A DNA stretch of 64,000 nucleotides from an uncultured Flavobacteriaceae bacterium (GTDB lineage: Bacteria; Bacteroidota; Bacteroidia; Flavobacteriales; Flavobacteriaceae): contig CANLWG010000001.1 of assembly GCA_947494715.1 (NCBI GenBank), forward strand, positions 310,001 to 374,000. Direction: 5' to 3'. The notes beneath the pieces were generated by a model. That model was given only the letters and a program-made list of their open reading frames with translations, did no database searches and was not told the DNA's origin. This document shows, piece after piece, positions 54,349-62,792 of this stretch. How positions within the stretch are numbered: position 1 is the stretch's first letter; every line of letters begins with the position of its first letter. The position numbers and the translations under genes are program-made.

Positions 54349-55473
54349 TCATTCTTTTACTGCCAACCCCACCATGGAATCCGCCGTACCGTAATAGAGA
54401 AACCATTTGTCATGAAAATATACCAGGCCCTCTATAAAAGTGGTGCCAGCTTTGTATTGTCCACTGACTTCATGGGGAAGGCTGGGGCAGATAAATGGTA
54501 CTTCCAATCGATCCAAAACTTTGGTCGGGTCATTTTTATCGAACAATACTTGTCCGCCACAGTATGTACCTTCGGGCACATTGTCCGTTGCACCTTCTCC
54601 GCTAAGGTTTTTGCCATTGTACAACAATAGAATTCCGTTCTCGGTGTATAGGGCCGGTGGGCCGGGTTCGGTCAAATGGCTATCAAATTCGCCCAAAGTG
54701 GGTTTAAAAACATGGAGAAGTTCCCCATTTTCATCCAATAGGGGTTCCCAATCAATACCGTTTTCGGACTGGGCTAGATTTACAAAGAGTTCGCCCCAGT
54801 ACATCAAATACTTTCCGTTGAATTTCTTGGCTTTCAACCGTTCATCCACCAGTTCGGTAACAATGGAGCCGGATTTGCTCCAAACATCCAAAAACTTACC
54901 CGAATGGGCTTCCTCAAAAACAGGGCCTTGTTTTGTCCAATTCCTTAAATCTGTGGAAGTGGCCGTAGAGAGCCTTGCCACATCATTATTCCAACTAGTG
55001 TATAACATAATGTAGACCCCATCCATAGTTTCAACAATACGTGGATCTTCTATACCTCCAGGGTAGTCCCATTTTTGAAACCTATCGTTATCCGGATACA
55101 AAACGGGTTCGGGATATTTGGTAAAATGGATGCCATCCGTACTGTATGCCAGCCCGATACGTGAGGTTCTTTCCCCTAAAATGGCCGCAGGATTGTCCTC
55201 TGCACGAAACAACATAAAAACAGTATCATTACGGGCGATTGCGCCTGGATTAAAAACATCGGCTTTTTGCCATTGTACTTCATTCTTGGTTATTGGATCC
55301 TTAAAGATGTAACTTGAATCGGACTGCATTATAGGGTTGATATCGGTTTTTTCAAATCCCAACAACCATTTGTCCTGCAAGTCCTTATTTTGCTCGTGAA
55401 TTTTGATTTTCTGATCTTTACAAGATAGTCCCAAGACCAAGATGGAACAGCAACTGAGAATTTTAAGTTTCAT
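54349..55473 (-). CDS. GH130-like beta-propeller glycosidase, lipoprotein
   Basis: An open frame reaches 55578, overlapping the GH1 gene, but ATG 55473 gives a lipoprotein signal (lipobox G-L-S-C, Cys 18), 374 residues and a start 4 bp after the GH1 stop. Five-bladed propeller features of GH130 are present: 'FNPGAIARNDTVFMLFRAED' and G-G-I-E-D-P-R-I with the conserved Asp 143. It lacks the Y-D-M-R form of the phosphorylase at 37.7 kb. As phosphorolysis needs cytoplasmic phosphate, a lipoprotein form would more plausibly be a hydrolase of beta-mannosides or related sugars. It pairs with GH1 in a small operon. Confidence 0.82.
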   Translation of the reverse strand: MKLKILSCCSILVLGLSCKDQKIKIHEQNKDLQDKWLLGFEKTDINPIMQSDSSYIFKDPITKNEVQWQKADVFNPGAIARNDTVFMLFRAEDNPAAILGERTSRIGLAYSTDGIHFTKYPEPVLYPDNDRFQKWDYPGGIEDPRIVETMDGVYIMLYTSWNNDVARLSTATSTDLRNWTKQGPVFEEAHSGKFLDVWSKSGSIVTELVDERLKAKKFNGKYLMYWGELFVNLAQSENGIDWEPLLDENGELLHVFKPTLGEFDSHLTEPGPPALYTENGILLLYNGKNLSGEGATDNVPEGTYCGGQVLFDKNDPTKVLDRLEVPFICPSLPHEVSGQYKAGTTFIEGLVYFHDKWFLYYGTADSMVGLAVKE

Positions 55474-55477
55474 TTTG

Positions 55478-56887
55478 TTAAATGTTAGGGTGTGTTCCAG
55501 AATATTCAAAACCATTATCCGCGATAACCTGCTTAAACCACAAGGCCGAATTCTTAGGGGTACGTTCCAAGGTTTCATAATTCACATAATGGATGCCAAA
55601 ACGTTTGGAGTAGCCCTGGGCCCATTCAAAATTATCCATAAAAGACCATACAAAATAGCCCTTTAGATTTATTCCTTTTTCCATTGCCTTATGACATGCG
55701 GCCAGATAACCTTCAATATATTCCTTTCGGACCGTATCCTTTACTTCCCCATTTTCCAATTTATCGTCCAAGGCGCATCCGTTCTCGGTAAGGTATAAGG
55801 GCGGGTTTCCATAACGATTGCTGACCCATTCTATTAGTTTGCCACAGCCCCAAGGTAGGATGGCCCATTTCATAGTAGTCAACTCCCAATTTGGATCTGC
55901 GGTGAGTTGTACGTATTGATCCTCAAAGATGCCCCCGTTCCCATAAACTTCATTTTGTACATGGGTATCGGGATCTACATCGGATGCATATAGCCCCGTA
56001 TAGTGATTCAATCCAAAAAAATCAGAAGATCCCTTGATCAAAGCGATATCTTCCTCGGTAAACTTTGGAAGTCTATCTCCGACCCGATCTTTCATTACCT
56101 GTGGATAGTCCCCAAAATAGATGGGATCGGCAAACCACCCGAGAAAGAATTCCAAAGATCGTTGGGCGGCATCCTTATCAGCTTCGGAACTGGTGAGCGG
56201 TTCACGCCAATCACAATTGTTGGTAATCCCGATTTGTCCCTTCTGTATAGGCTGATATTTCTTTCGGTACAATTGCACAGCCTTTCCATGGGCGCGGAGC
56301 AATTGATGGGCTACTTGGTACGGTTCGTCCTTGGATTTTCGTCCAGGAGCAAAAATACCTTCCCCGTGCCCCAATATTGCCACGACCCAGGGTTCATTAA
56401 GTGTAATCCAATTATTTACACGGTCACCAAAATGCTCAAAACAAATCCCTGCATATTGGGCAAAAGAGTCGGCAATTTTGGGATTGAGCCAACCATCCTT
56501 TTCAGTCTGTAGGGCCAGGGGCAGATCCCAATGGTATAAGGTAACCCACGGGGTTATATTGTGCTTTAGCAGTTCATCAATGAGATTGTTGTAAAAGGCA
56601 ATCCCTTTTGGGTTTATGTCACCTTGGCCATCTGGCTGTATCCGACTCCACGATATGGAAAATCGGTAAGCCTTAAGTCCCATGTCCGCCATGAGCTGTA
56701 CATCCTCCTTGTATCGGTTGTAATGGTCGCAAGCTACATCAGCGGTTTCGCCGTTGTTTGTCCTACCCGGCGTGTGGGAATGTGCATCCCATATACTCCA
56801 GGACCGGCCATCCTGAGTGGCCCCTCCTTCAATTTGATGGCTCGAGGTCGCGGAACCCCAGACAAAGTCTTTCGGAAATTTTAGCAT
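55478..56887 (-). CDS. GH1 family beta-glucosidase
   Basis: ATG 56887 (469 residues) is chosen over the upstream 56935 start because GH1 proteins begin at F-P-K-D-F-V-W-G-S-A-T-S. The enzyme is full-length, with acid/base Glu 165 in T-L-N-E-P and nucleophile Glu 368 in Y-L-T-E-N-G. 'AYRFSISWSRIQPDGQGDIN' and the late 'FVWSFMDNFEWAQGYSKRFG' carry the usual sugar-contacting Glu-Trp of beta-glucosidases. There is no signal peptide, so it acts in the cytoplasm on imported disaccharides, probably beta-glucosides or galactosides. The GH130-like gene follows 4 bp later. The 166 bp between this start and the DUF5060 gene is a divergent promoter region. Confidence 0.95.
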   Translation of the reverse strand: MLKFPKDFVWGSATSSHQIEGGATQDGRSWSIWDAHSHTPGRTNNGETADVACDHYNRYKEDVQLMADMGLKAYRFSISWSRIQPDGQGDINPKGIAFYNNLIDELLKHNITPWVTLYHWDLPLALQTEKDGWLNPKIADSFAQYAGICFEHFGDRVNNWITLNEPWVVAILGHGEGIFAPGRKSKDEPYQVAHQLLRAHGKAVQLYRKKYQPIQKGQIGITNNCDWREPLTSSEADKDAAQRSLEFFLGWFADPIYFGDYPQVMKDRVGDRLPKFTEEDIALIKGSSDFFGLNHYTGLYASDVDPDTHVQNEVYGNGGIFEDQYVQLTADPNWELTTMKWAILPWGCGKLIEWVSNRYGNPPLYLTENGCALDDKLENGEVKDTVRKEYIEGYLAACHKAMEKGINLKGYFVWSFMDNFEWAQGYSKRFGIHYVNYETLERTPKNSALWFKQVIADNGFEYSGTHPNI

Positions 56888-57053
56888 GTCAGCTTTTAAT
56901 TGTGTTCTATCTACCAAGATTATAAAAGTCATCAAAAATGCCGGAAATAACTAATGGAATTACGATATTTTCAAGTATAAAAATGATGTAATGTGTCATC
57001 ACGGAATATAAAAATATCCCTATCTTGAACTGCAATAAATCAAACCATAACTA

Positions 57054-58901
57054 ATGTGGAACCAAAGGAGGTCAGGAATTTTTGGCCCGGCTTTAATTTT
57101 ATTTTTTTGTCTCAACGCCTGTAGTAAAAAGAAAACTGAAAAAAATTATACAATTGAAGGTAACTTCAAAAAATGGCAGCCGATTACGATTACATTTAAT
57201 GGACCTCAGGTTTCCGAAACAGATAGCATTAATCCCTTCTTGGACTATAGTCTTATCACGCGCTTTATCCATGGTGGGGATACTATTCCCGTTCATGGTT
57301 TTTTTGCTGCGGATGGCAAAGCTGCCCATACAGGAGTTACTTCCGGCAACAAATGGCAGGTAAAATTCTCGCCTTCTGCCTCTGGTTTATGGTTTTTTGA
57401 ATCCCAAATGCTTCGTGGAAATGAAATAGCGATTAGGGCTGATGAAATGAGCAATACGCTCTGGAAAACGAAAGGAACATTTGAAATTACCCCGGTCGAT
57501 TCCTTGGCGTTCGGATTTTATAAAACAGGTCGCTTGCAATATATAGGAGAGCACTATTTAAGGGAAGGTGAAACAGGCAGGGCCTTTTTGAAAAATGGGG
57601 TAGGTAGTCCCGAAAACTTTTTGGCATACCACGAGTTTGATGGCACATTTGACAATGGCGGTGCCGCCACACCAACTTTGAATAATGGTTTGCACGAGTA
57701 TTCTATACATGCGGATGATTGGAAAAAGGGCAACCCAACTTGGGGTGAAGACAAAGGGAGAGCGATCATGGGGGCATTGAACTATTTGGCCTCCCAGGGG
57801 ATGAACAGCTTATATTTTTTGGTGATGAACGAACACGGGGACGGTAACGATGTATGGCCCTGGACAGCCCCTGATGAACAGCTGCGCTACGATGTGAGCA
57901 AGTTGTCCCAATGGGAAAAGGTCTTTACCCATATGGATGGATTGGGCATTGCCATGAACGTTTTTACCCAGGAAACGGAAAACGACACTATCTTGAACAA
58001 GGGAGAACTAGGTCTGGAACGCAAACTCTTTTACAAGGAATTGGTTGCCCGGTTTGGACATCATCTTGGTGTAGTCTGGAACTTAGGGGAAGAGACCAAC
58101 CGGACGAGCAAGCAATTAAAGAGCTACGCCACATATATTCGCAATCTGGATCCGTATGACCATCCCATAGCGGTGCATAACCATATCCGTGTAACCGGCA
58201 AACGCATGGAAGGCCGTCCCTTAGACCCGATAAAGGAGACCTTAACGCCCATGCTGGGATACAAGGATTTTGAGATTCCCTCCCTACAGATGTTCGATAC
58301 TACGGAAGTACATCAAGAAGTAAAAAAGTGGAGGGATTTATCGGTAAAAAAGAATAGGCCCTGGGTGGTGTATTTGGATGAGATCGGGCATTGGGATATC
58401 GGGGTAACCGCGGATACGGCAGCTAACAATAACTATGCTCAGGTAATGAGGACTAGTCTTTGGGGGACTTTAATGGCAGGAGGTGCTGGAACCTCATGGT
58501 ATTTCGGTGGATTGGACACGCCCAATAACGATATGGCGGCAGAGGATTTCAGGGCACGTGATAAATGGTGGGAAATCAGCAGTAATGCCAAGAAGTTTTT
58601 TCAAGACCATCTTCCGTTTTGGGAAATGCATGGTCATGACGAGTTATTGAGCAATCCTAAAGCCTATTGCCTTGCCAAAAAAGATGAAATTTATGTGGTG
58701 TATCTGCCCAAAGGAGAAACCACGGAATTGACCATTGGTGATGGTGCCTTTACCATAGCTTTTTATGACCCCTTGGAAGGAGGGAAATTATATGATAAAC
58801 AGAATGAGGGCTGGAAGATTACCAAGCCCAACAGTGTAGAATTATCCGCATATAATGGGCAAAGCAATAGGGACTGGGTAATCCTAATTGCACGCAAATA
58901 A
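57054..58901 (+). CDS. DUF5060 domain putative glycoside hydrolase, lipoprotein
   Basis: The 615-residue protein has a lipobox (L-N-A-C, Cys 23). A DUF5060 beta-sandwich (about 35-140, 'WQPITITFNGPQVSETD') is followed by a TIM barrel. Glu 346/347 in W-N-L-G-E-E-T-N and Glu 443 in Y-L-D-E-I-G-H-W stand where the acid/base and nucleophile of apiosidase-like (GH140-type) enzymes lie. The C-terminal sheet ('EIYVVYLPKGETTELTIGDG') matches the domain known as collagen-binding-domain-of-collagenase, a name inherited from annotation. The substrate is not known; a plant- or algal-type side-chain sugar is possible. The next gene is 17 bp away. Confidence 0.85.
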   Translation: MWNQRRSGIFGPALILFFCLNACSKKKTEKNYTIEGNFKKWQPITITFNGPQVSETDSINPFLDYSLITRFIHGGDTIPVHGFFAADGKAAHTGVTSGNKWQVKFSPSASGLWFFESQMLRGNEIAIRADEMSNTLWKTKGTFEITPVDSLAFGFYKTGRLQYIGEHYLREGETGRAFLKNGVGSPENFLAYHEFDGTFDNGGAATPTLNNGLHEYSIHADDWKKGNPTWGEDKGRAIMGALNYLASQGMNSLYFLVMNEHGDGNDVWPWTAPDEQLRYDVSKLSQWEKVFTHMDGLGIAMNVFTQETENDTILNKGELGLERKLFYKELVARFGHHLGVVWNLGEETNRTSKQLKSYATYIRNLDPYDHPIAVHNHIRVTGKRMEGRPLDPIKETLTPMLGYKDFEIPSLQMFDTTEVHQEVKKWRDLSVKKNRPWVVYLDEIGHWDIGVTADTAANNNYAQVMRTSLWGTLMAGGAGTSWYFGGLDTPNNDMAAEDFRARDKWWEISSNAKKFFQDHLPFWEMHGHDELLSNPKAYCLAKKDEIYVVYLPKGETTELTIGDGAFTIAFYDPLEGGKLYDKQNEGWKITKPNSVELSAYNGQSNRDWVILIARK

Positions 58902-58918
58902 AATAAAGGAAATACGAA

Positions 58919-60067
58919 ATGAGGAATTTTGTAGGTCGAGTTTTAGAATTTGAAGAGTATAAGTGTATCCCGCTCTCTATATTTGTTGGATTATTTTTTC
59001 TCATCTCATGTAAAGAGGAAAAAAAGAAAGACCTCGCCATGGTTTTTCCGACAGAAGAATGGGAGGAAAGAAGTCCGGAAGAACTGAAGGTAAATAGTCG
59101 GAAGCTTCAAGAAGCCTTGGATTATTTGGCTTCCGAATCGGGGGAGGATGGCTTGGAAGAAGTTTTCATAGTTAGGAAAGGCTATGTCATTTATAAGGGG
59201 GACAGCATTTATAAAAAACATAATATCTATTCTTCCAGCAAATCCTTTACCAGCACTGTACTTGGAATTTTGACCGACCAGGATATGCTGTCCGAGGATA
59301 CCTATGCCAAGGAAATAGATACGGCCATGGCCGAATTGTACCCTGAGGTGCAGCTCAAACATTTTTCGAGCATGACTTCCGGTTATAGCGGGAAAGGTTC
59401 CACACGCTGGAATGAAGTGAGCGAGGATTGGTCTTGGACGCCCTATGCCATTGATACCCCTCTCTTTGCTCCCGGAACTGAATATGCTTATTGGGACGAG
59501 GCGCAGATGATGTTCGGTCGTTTGCTCACCATGCATACGGGCAAGACCCTAAAATCCATTTTTGATGAAAATATTGGAATTGCTATAGGTATGGGGGAAT
59601 ACCAATGGAATCCTGAACAAGAAGTAAACGGAGTGGAAATCAATAATGGTTGTACCAATGTTAGGATCAATGCCGAGCAGTTGGCACGCTTCGGTCATTT
59701 TTATTTGAACGAGGGCAATTGGGACGGGACACAATTATTATCAAAGGAATGGGTTAAAAAAGCAACCCAAAATCAAGTCTTTACCGATAAAGTGGCAGAT
59801 ACGGATAGAAACAATGTAGATGGGCGGGGCTGTTATGGCTACAATTGGTGGGTAAATGGACTGATGCCTACAGGAAAGTACCATATGCCCGATGCTCCAA
59901 AATCGCTATATTATGCAAGTGGGCTCCACAACAACATGTGTTTCGTAATTCCCGAATGGGATATGGTCTTTGTCCGTAGGGGAGAAGATGGCAATCCAGC
60001 AAAAGGGAAACCTTTTGTTTACAACGAATTTTTTAAGCGGATGGCTCTAGCATTAAAAAACGAATAG
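58919..60067 (+). CDS. Class C beta-lactamase-type serine hydrolase, lipoprotein
   Basis: The 382-residue protein has a signal ending in lipobox L-I-S-C (Cys 31). The active-site S-x-x-K is Y-S-S-S-K-S (Ser 105, Lys 108). 'EYAYWDEAQMMFGRLL' holds the Tyr motif in the form Y-W-D, and 'YYASGLHNNMCFVIPEWDMV' replaces the usual K/H-T-G region. This is the Beta-lactamase/EstB-type family; carbohydrate-locus members are mostly esterases or DD-peptidases, so beta-lactam resistance is unlikely. It follows the DUF5060 gene by 17 bp and is probably cotranscribed with it. The inverted repeat unit containing DUF559 begins just after its stop. Confidence 0.88.
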   Translation: MRNFVGRVLEFEEYKCIPLSIFVGLFFLISCKEEKKKDLAMVFPTEEWEERSPEELKVNSRKLQEALDYLASESGEDGLEEVFIVRKGYVIYKGDSIYKKHNIYSSSKSFTSTVLGILTDQDMLSEDTYAKEIDTAMAELYPEVQLKHFSSMTSGYSGKGSTRWNEVSEDWSWTPYAIDTPLFAPGTEYAYWDEAQMMFGRLLTMHTGKTLKSIFDENIGIAIGMGEYQWNPEQEVNGVEINNGCTNVRINAEQLARFGHFYLNEGNWDGTQLLSKEWVKKATQNQVFTDKVADTDRNNVDGRGCYGYNWWVNGLMPTGKYHMPDAPKSLYYASGLHNNMCFVIPEWDMVFVRRGEDGNPAKGKPFVYNEFFKRMALALKNE

Positions 60068-60082
60068 GTGCTAACTAGAGCT

Positions 60083-60113
60083 TCCCCTCTATTAAGAGGG
60101 GATTGAGGGGTGT
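60083..60113 (+). repeat. Left inverted hairpin repeat of the DUF559 unit
   Basis: CCCCTCT-ATTA-AGAGGGG (60084-60101) is a 7-bp stem with a 4-nt loop, followed by ATTGAGGGGTGT. The whole 31-bp stretch is an imperfect inverted copy of the sequence at 60501-60533 on the other side of the DUF559 gene. It may also terminate the serine-hydrolase transcript. Confidence 0.75.
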
Positions 60114-60128
60114 GTATTTTTTAGTACA

Positions 60129-60527
60129 ATGAAAATCTTTTACGACCCAAAACTAAAGGAATTGACCAGACAGTTGAGAAATAATTCAACTAAGTCCGAA
60201 ATACTATTATGGCAAAGATTGAAACGAAATCAAATGTATAGCTATGATTTTCATAGGCAAAAACCAATTGATAAATTCATTGTAGATTTCTTTTGTAATA
60301 AGTTGCAATTGGCCATAGAATGTGATGGTTATTCCCATGAAATTGTGGAAGTTTGGGAAAAAGATGTAAAGAAAACTAAACGTTTAAATGAAATGGGTAT
60401 TCAAGTCTTACGTTTTTCCGATTATCAAATAATGAACGACTTGGAAAATGTTTTGAGGGCGATAGAGGATTATATCTTGGCTTATGAGACCAATGATTTT
60501 ACACCTCCCTTGATCCCTCCTTGTTAG
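60129..60527 (+). CDS. DUF559 (Vsr-like endonuclease fold) protein
   Basis: The 132-residue protein starts 'YDPKLKELTRQLRNNSTKSE', then 'LLWQRLKRNQ', 'FIVDFFCNKLQLAIECDGYS', and 'VLRFSDYQIMNDLENVLRAI'. This is the DUF559 family, with the PD-(D/E)xK-like core of very-short-patch repair nucleases (the Asp of V-D-F and Glu of I-E-C-D are likely metal ligands). Its biological role is not settled. The last codons (T-P-P-L-I-P-P-C) and the stop are formed by the right-hand inverted repeat, so gene and repeats form one unit. It interrupts a series of catabolic genes and has nothing to do with them by sequence. A mobile or selfish unit is suspected. Confidence 0.88.
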   Translation: MKIFYDPKLKELTRQLRNNSTKSEILLWQRLKRNQMYSYDFHRQKPIDKFIVDFFCNKLQLAIECDGYSHEIVEVWEKDVKKTKRLNEMGIQVLRFSDYQIMNDLENVLRAIEDYILAYETNDFTPPLIPPC

Positions 60528-60533
60528 GAGGGA
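60501..60533 (-). repeat. Right inverted hairpin repeat of the DUF559 unit
   Basis: TCCCTCC (60514-60520), a 6-nt loop and GGAGGGA (60527-60533) form a 7-bp stem. With the preceding ACACCTCCCTTGA it mirrors the left repeat in inverted orientation. It overlaps the last codons and stop of the DUF559 gene. Confidence 0.75.
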
Positions 60534-60551
60534 AGTTTTAAAAAATCTGCA

Positions 60552-61277
60552 ATGCATAAAATAGTACCTATTCTTTTTTTTATTGTTTGCTTGGTTTCCT
60601 GTAAGCAAGACCCACCCCAAAATAAAGAAGCTAAGGAATCCATGAAGCATAAGGTAAATATGGTAGATACCATTATACCCGAACCATCCGTAACCCAAAA
60701 AACTTTTCGCTCTTTTAAAGATCTGGCCGATACTACTTTTGTACGTCTAGCCGATTTTAGCGATGGTTTTGCCTATGACCTCCGGTATGCAACGACCAAT
60801 AACTTTCTAAAGGAGAAGGTATACGACTGTGCGGAATGTTACACCCGTGTAAAAACAGCAAAGGCCCTATTGGCAGCAAATGCCGATTTTAAAACCAAGG
60901 AGGTTAGAATCAAATTCTTCGACTGTTATCGACCCAATTCCGTTCAGTACAAGATGTGGGAAATTGTTCCCAATCCACAATATGTGGCCGACCCCAAAAA
61001 GGGATCGATTCATAATAAAGGGGGTGCGGTAGATATTACCTTGGAAACACTGGATGGAGTGGAGTTGGATATGGGAACCGACTTTGATTTCTTCGGCAAA
61101 AAGGCCTATCATGATAATACCGATTTACCCCAGGAAATCTTGGACAATCGCAAACTGTTGAAGGAAACCATGGAAAAACATGGCTTTTGGTCAATCAGAA
61201 CCGAGTGGTGGCATTACAATTTAGGGATAGCTTCCAATGATGAGGTAGCCAATTTTAAATGGCCATGTGATGAGTAG
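60552..61277 (+). CDS. D-Ala-D-Ala dipeptidase (VanX/M15D), lipoprotein
   Basis: The 241-residue protein has a lipobox (L-V-S-C, Cys 17). The zinc and catalytic residues of the M15D family are in place: Arg 127 in D-C-Y-R-P, His 154 and Asp 161 in S-I-H-N-K-G-G-A-V-D, Glu 218 and His 221 in T-E-W-W-H. The enzymes split D-Ala-D-Ala or similar D-dipeptides; outside vancomycin clusters they recycle peptidoglycan peptides. No VanH, VanA or sensor kinase genes are seen, so glycopeptide resistance is not indicated. It overlaps the following sulfatase gene by 8 bp. D-dipeptides from cell-wall material may be its target. Confidence 0.93.
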   Translation: MHKIVPILFFIVCLVSCKQDPPQNKEAKESMKHKVNMVDTIIPEPSVTQKTFRSFKDLADTTFVRLADFSDGFAYDLRYATTNNFLKEKVYDCAECYTRVKTAKALLAANADFKTKEVRIKFFDCYRPNSVQYKMWEIVPNPQYVADPKKGSIHNKGGAVDITLETLDGVELDMGTDFDFFGKKAYHDNTDLPQEILDNRKLLKETMEKHGFWSIRTEWWHYNLGIASNDEVANFKWPCDE

Positions 61278-62778
61278 AAATTTGGTTTATGGGATTCTTG
61301 TTTGTGCCACTAGTATACTTTATGCTTCCTGTAAGGATGTCAAGGTTGAAAGTGAAATACCTTTACATACCAAAAACCCGAATGTACTTTTTATCGCTAT
61401 AGATGACTTGAATGATTGGGTGGGTTGCTTAAAAGGACATCCGCAGGTGAAGACCCCTAACATAGATCGATTGGCATCTCGGGGTGTTTTGTTTACCAAC
61501 GCACATACCCAAAGCCCCATCTGTAATCCATCACGGACCAGCATTCTTACGGGATATAGGCCTTCCACAACAGGCGTTTATGGTCTTTCACCCTCAATTA
61601 GAGATGTGCCCGAATTAAAGGATATTATAACCTTGCCGCAATACTTTTCCAAACATGGGTATTCGACCTTTTCCGGAGGAAAGATTTTTCATGGCGGATA
61701 CGGCAGAAGAGATACCGATACCGAATTCGATAGCTTGGGACCTGGGTCAAAGGTAAAGACCAAACCACCCTCAAAAATAATCGGAACTACCCCAGGGGGC
61801 AACAATCCGTTAATGGACTGGGGCAGATTTCCCTTGAAGGCTGAGGAGACCTCGGATTGGGAGGTAGCCAGTTGGGCGGTGGATGTTTTGAACGGCCAAC
61901 CGAAGTCACCCTATTTTTTATCCGTTGGTTTTTTCCTGCCACATGTACCTTTATACTCCCCGGAGGAATGGTACGATCTATATCCCAAGGAAAACCTACA
62001 GCTTCCTCCCATTTTGGAGAATGATAGGGAGGATACCCCCCGGTTTTCCTGGTATAACCATTGGGAAGTGCCTGAGCCACGATTAAAATGGACCCTTGAA
62101 AATGGACAGCATAAGAATTTGGTACAAGCCTATCTAGCGGCCGTTAGCTTTGTGGATAGTCAGGTAGGAAGAGTACTAGATGCGCTTGAAGCAAATGGAC
62201 AGGTCAAAAACACGATTGTAGTGCTCTGGTCCGATCATGGGTACCACTTGGGAGAAAAGGAAATTACCGGAAAGAATACCTTGTGGGAACGCTCTACAAG
62301 GGTGCCTCTGATTTTTGCTGGACCTAACATCTTAGAAGGCGGCACATATGATTATCCGGTGGAGCTTCTGGACGTTTATCCCACATTGAACAACTTGTGC
62401 AGACTTCCTCAAAAAGCAGACTTGGAGGGTCATAGTTTGTTGCCTCAATTAGGGGATCCGAATACGAAAAGACCTTGGCCTGCTATTACCACCAACAATT
62501 GGAACAACCATACCATACGAACCAGGGATTGGCGGTATATTCGCTATGCCGATGGCGGTGAGGAACTATATGATATGGAGAAGGATCCCAATGAATGGAA
62601 TAATTTGATTTCTGATGCCCAATATAGGCCCATTGCGGACAGCCTTGGCAAATGGCTGCCAAAAGTCAATACCCCTCCGCATGTGGGCAATTACTTAAGA
62701 ATTTTGGAATATAGGGATGGCACTCCGGTTTGGCAAGGAAACAGGATTCTACCGAAAGACCCTATACCTGGATTATAA
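61270..62778 (+). CDS. Sulfatase, family S1, iduronate-2-sulfatase-like lipoprotein
   Basis: ATG 61270 is chosen over the GTG one codon upstream; the protein is 502 residues with a lipobox (Y-A-S-C, Cys 21). The metal site is F-I-A-I-D-D-L-N-D-W and the formylglycine site is C-N-P-S-R (Cys 85). 'SVGFFLPHVPLYSPEEWYDL' and 'VLWSDHGYHLGEKEITGKNT' are those of the iduronate-2-sulfatase/choline-sulfatase group (S1_7-like). The C-terminal 'LYDMEKDPNEWNNLI' is typical. Substrates of this group include sulfated uronates and other algal or animal glycans; the actual one is unknown. Its start overlaps the dipeptidase gene and an esterase gene follows at 14 bp. Confidence 0.95.
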   Translation: MSRNLVYGILVCATSILYASCKDVKVESEIPLHTKNPNVLFIAIDDLNDWVGCLKGHPQVKTPNIDRLASRGVLFTNAHTQSPICNPSRTSILTGYRPSTTGVYGLSPSIRDVPELKDIITLPQYFSKHGYSTFSGGKIFHGGYGRRDTDTEFDSLGPGSKVKTKPPSKIIGTTPGGNNPLMDWGRFPLKAEETSDWEVASWAVDVLNGQPKSPYFLSVGFFLPHVPLYSPEEWYDLYPKENLQLPPILENDREDTPRFSWYNHWEVPEPRLKWTLENGQHKNLVQAYLAAVSFVDSQVGRVLDALEANGQVKNTIVVLWSDHGYHLGEKEITGKNTLWERSTRVPLIFAGPNILEGGTYDYPVELLDVYPTLNNLCRLPQKADLEGHSLLPQLGDPNTKRPWPAITTNNWNNHTIRTRDWRYIRYADGGEELYDMEKDPNEWNNLISDAQYRPIADSLGKWLPKVNTPPHVGNYLRILEYRDGTPVWQGNRILPKDPIPGL

Positions 62779-62792
62779 GAAACATTTAGATT

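Noticed and set aside
55474-55578. Longer N-terminus of the GH130-like lipoprotein overlapping GH1
   Set aside because: The lipoprotein signal begins at 55473, and the extension is only GH1 C-terminal sequence in another frame.
57054-58901. Collagenase linked to hydroxyproline use
   Set aside because: The C-terminal domain name comes from family annotation. The barrel carries glycosidase-type Glu residues and no protease motif, so it is not evidence for collagen breakdown.
60552-61277. Vancomycin-resistance cluster
   Set aside because: Only the VanX-type gene is present; there is no VanH, VanA/D-type ligase or VanRS pair, and the protein is a lipoprotein.
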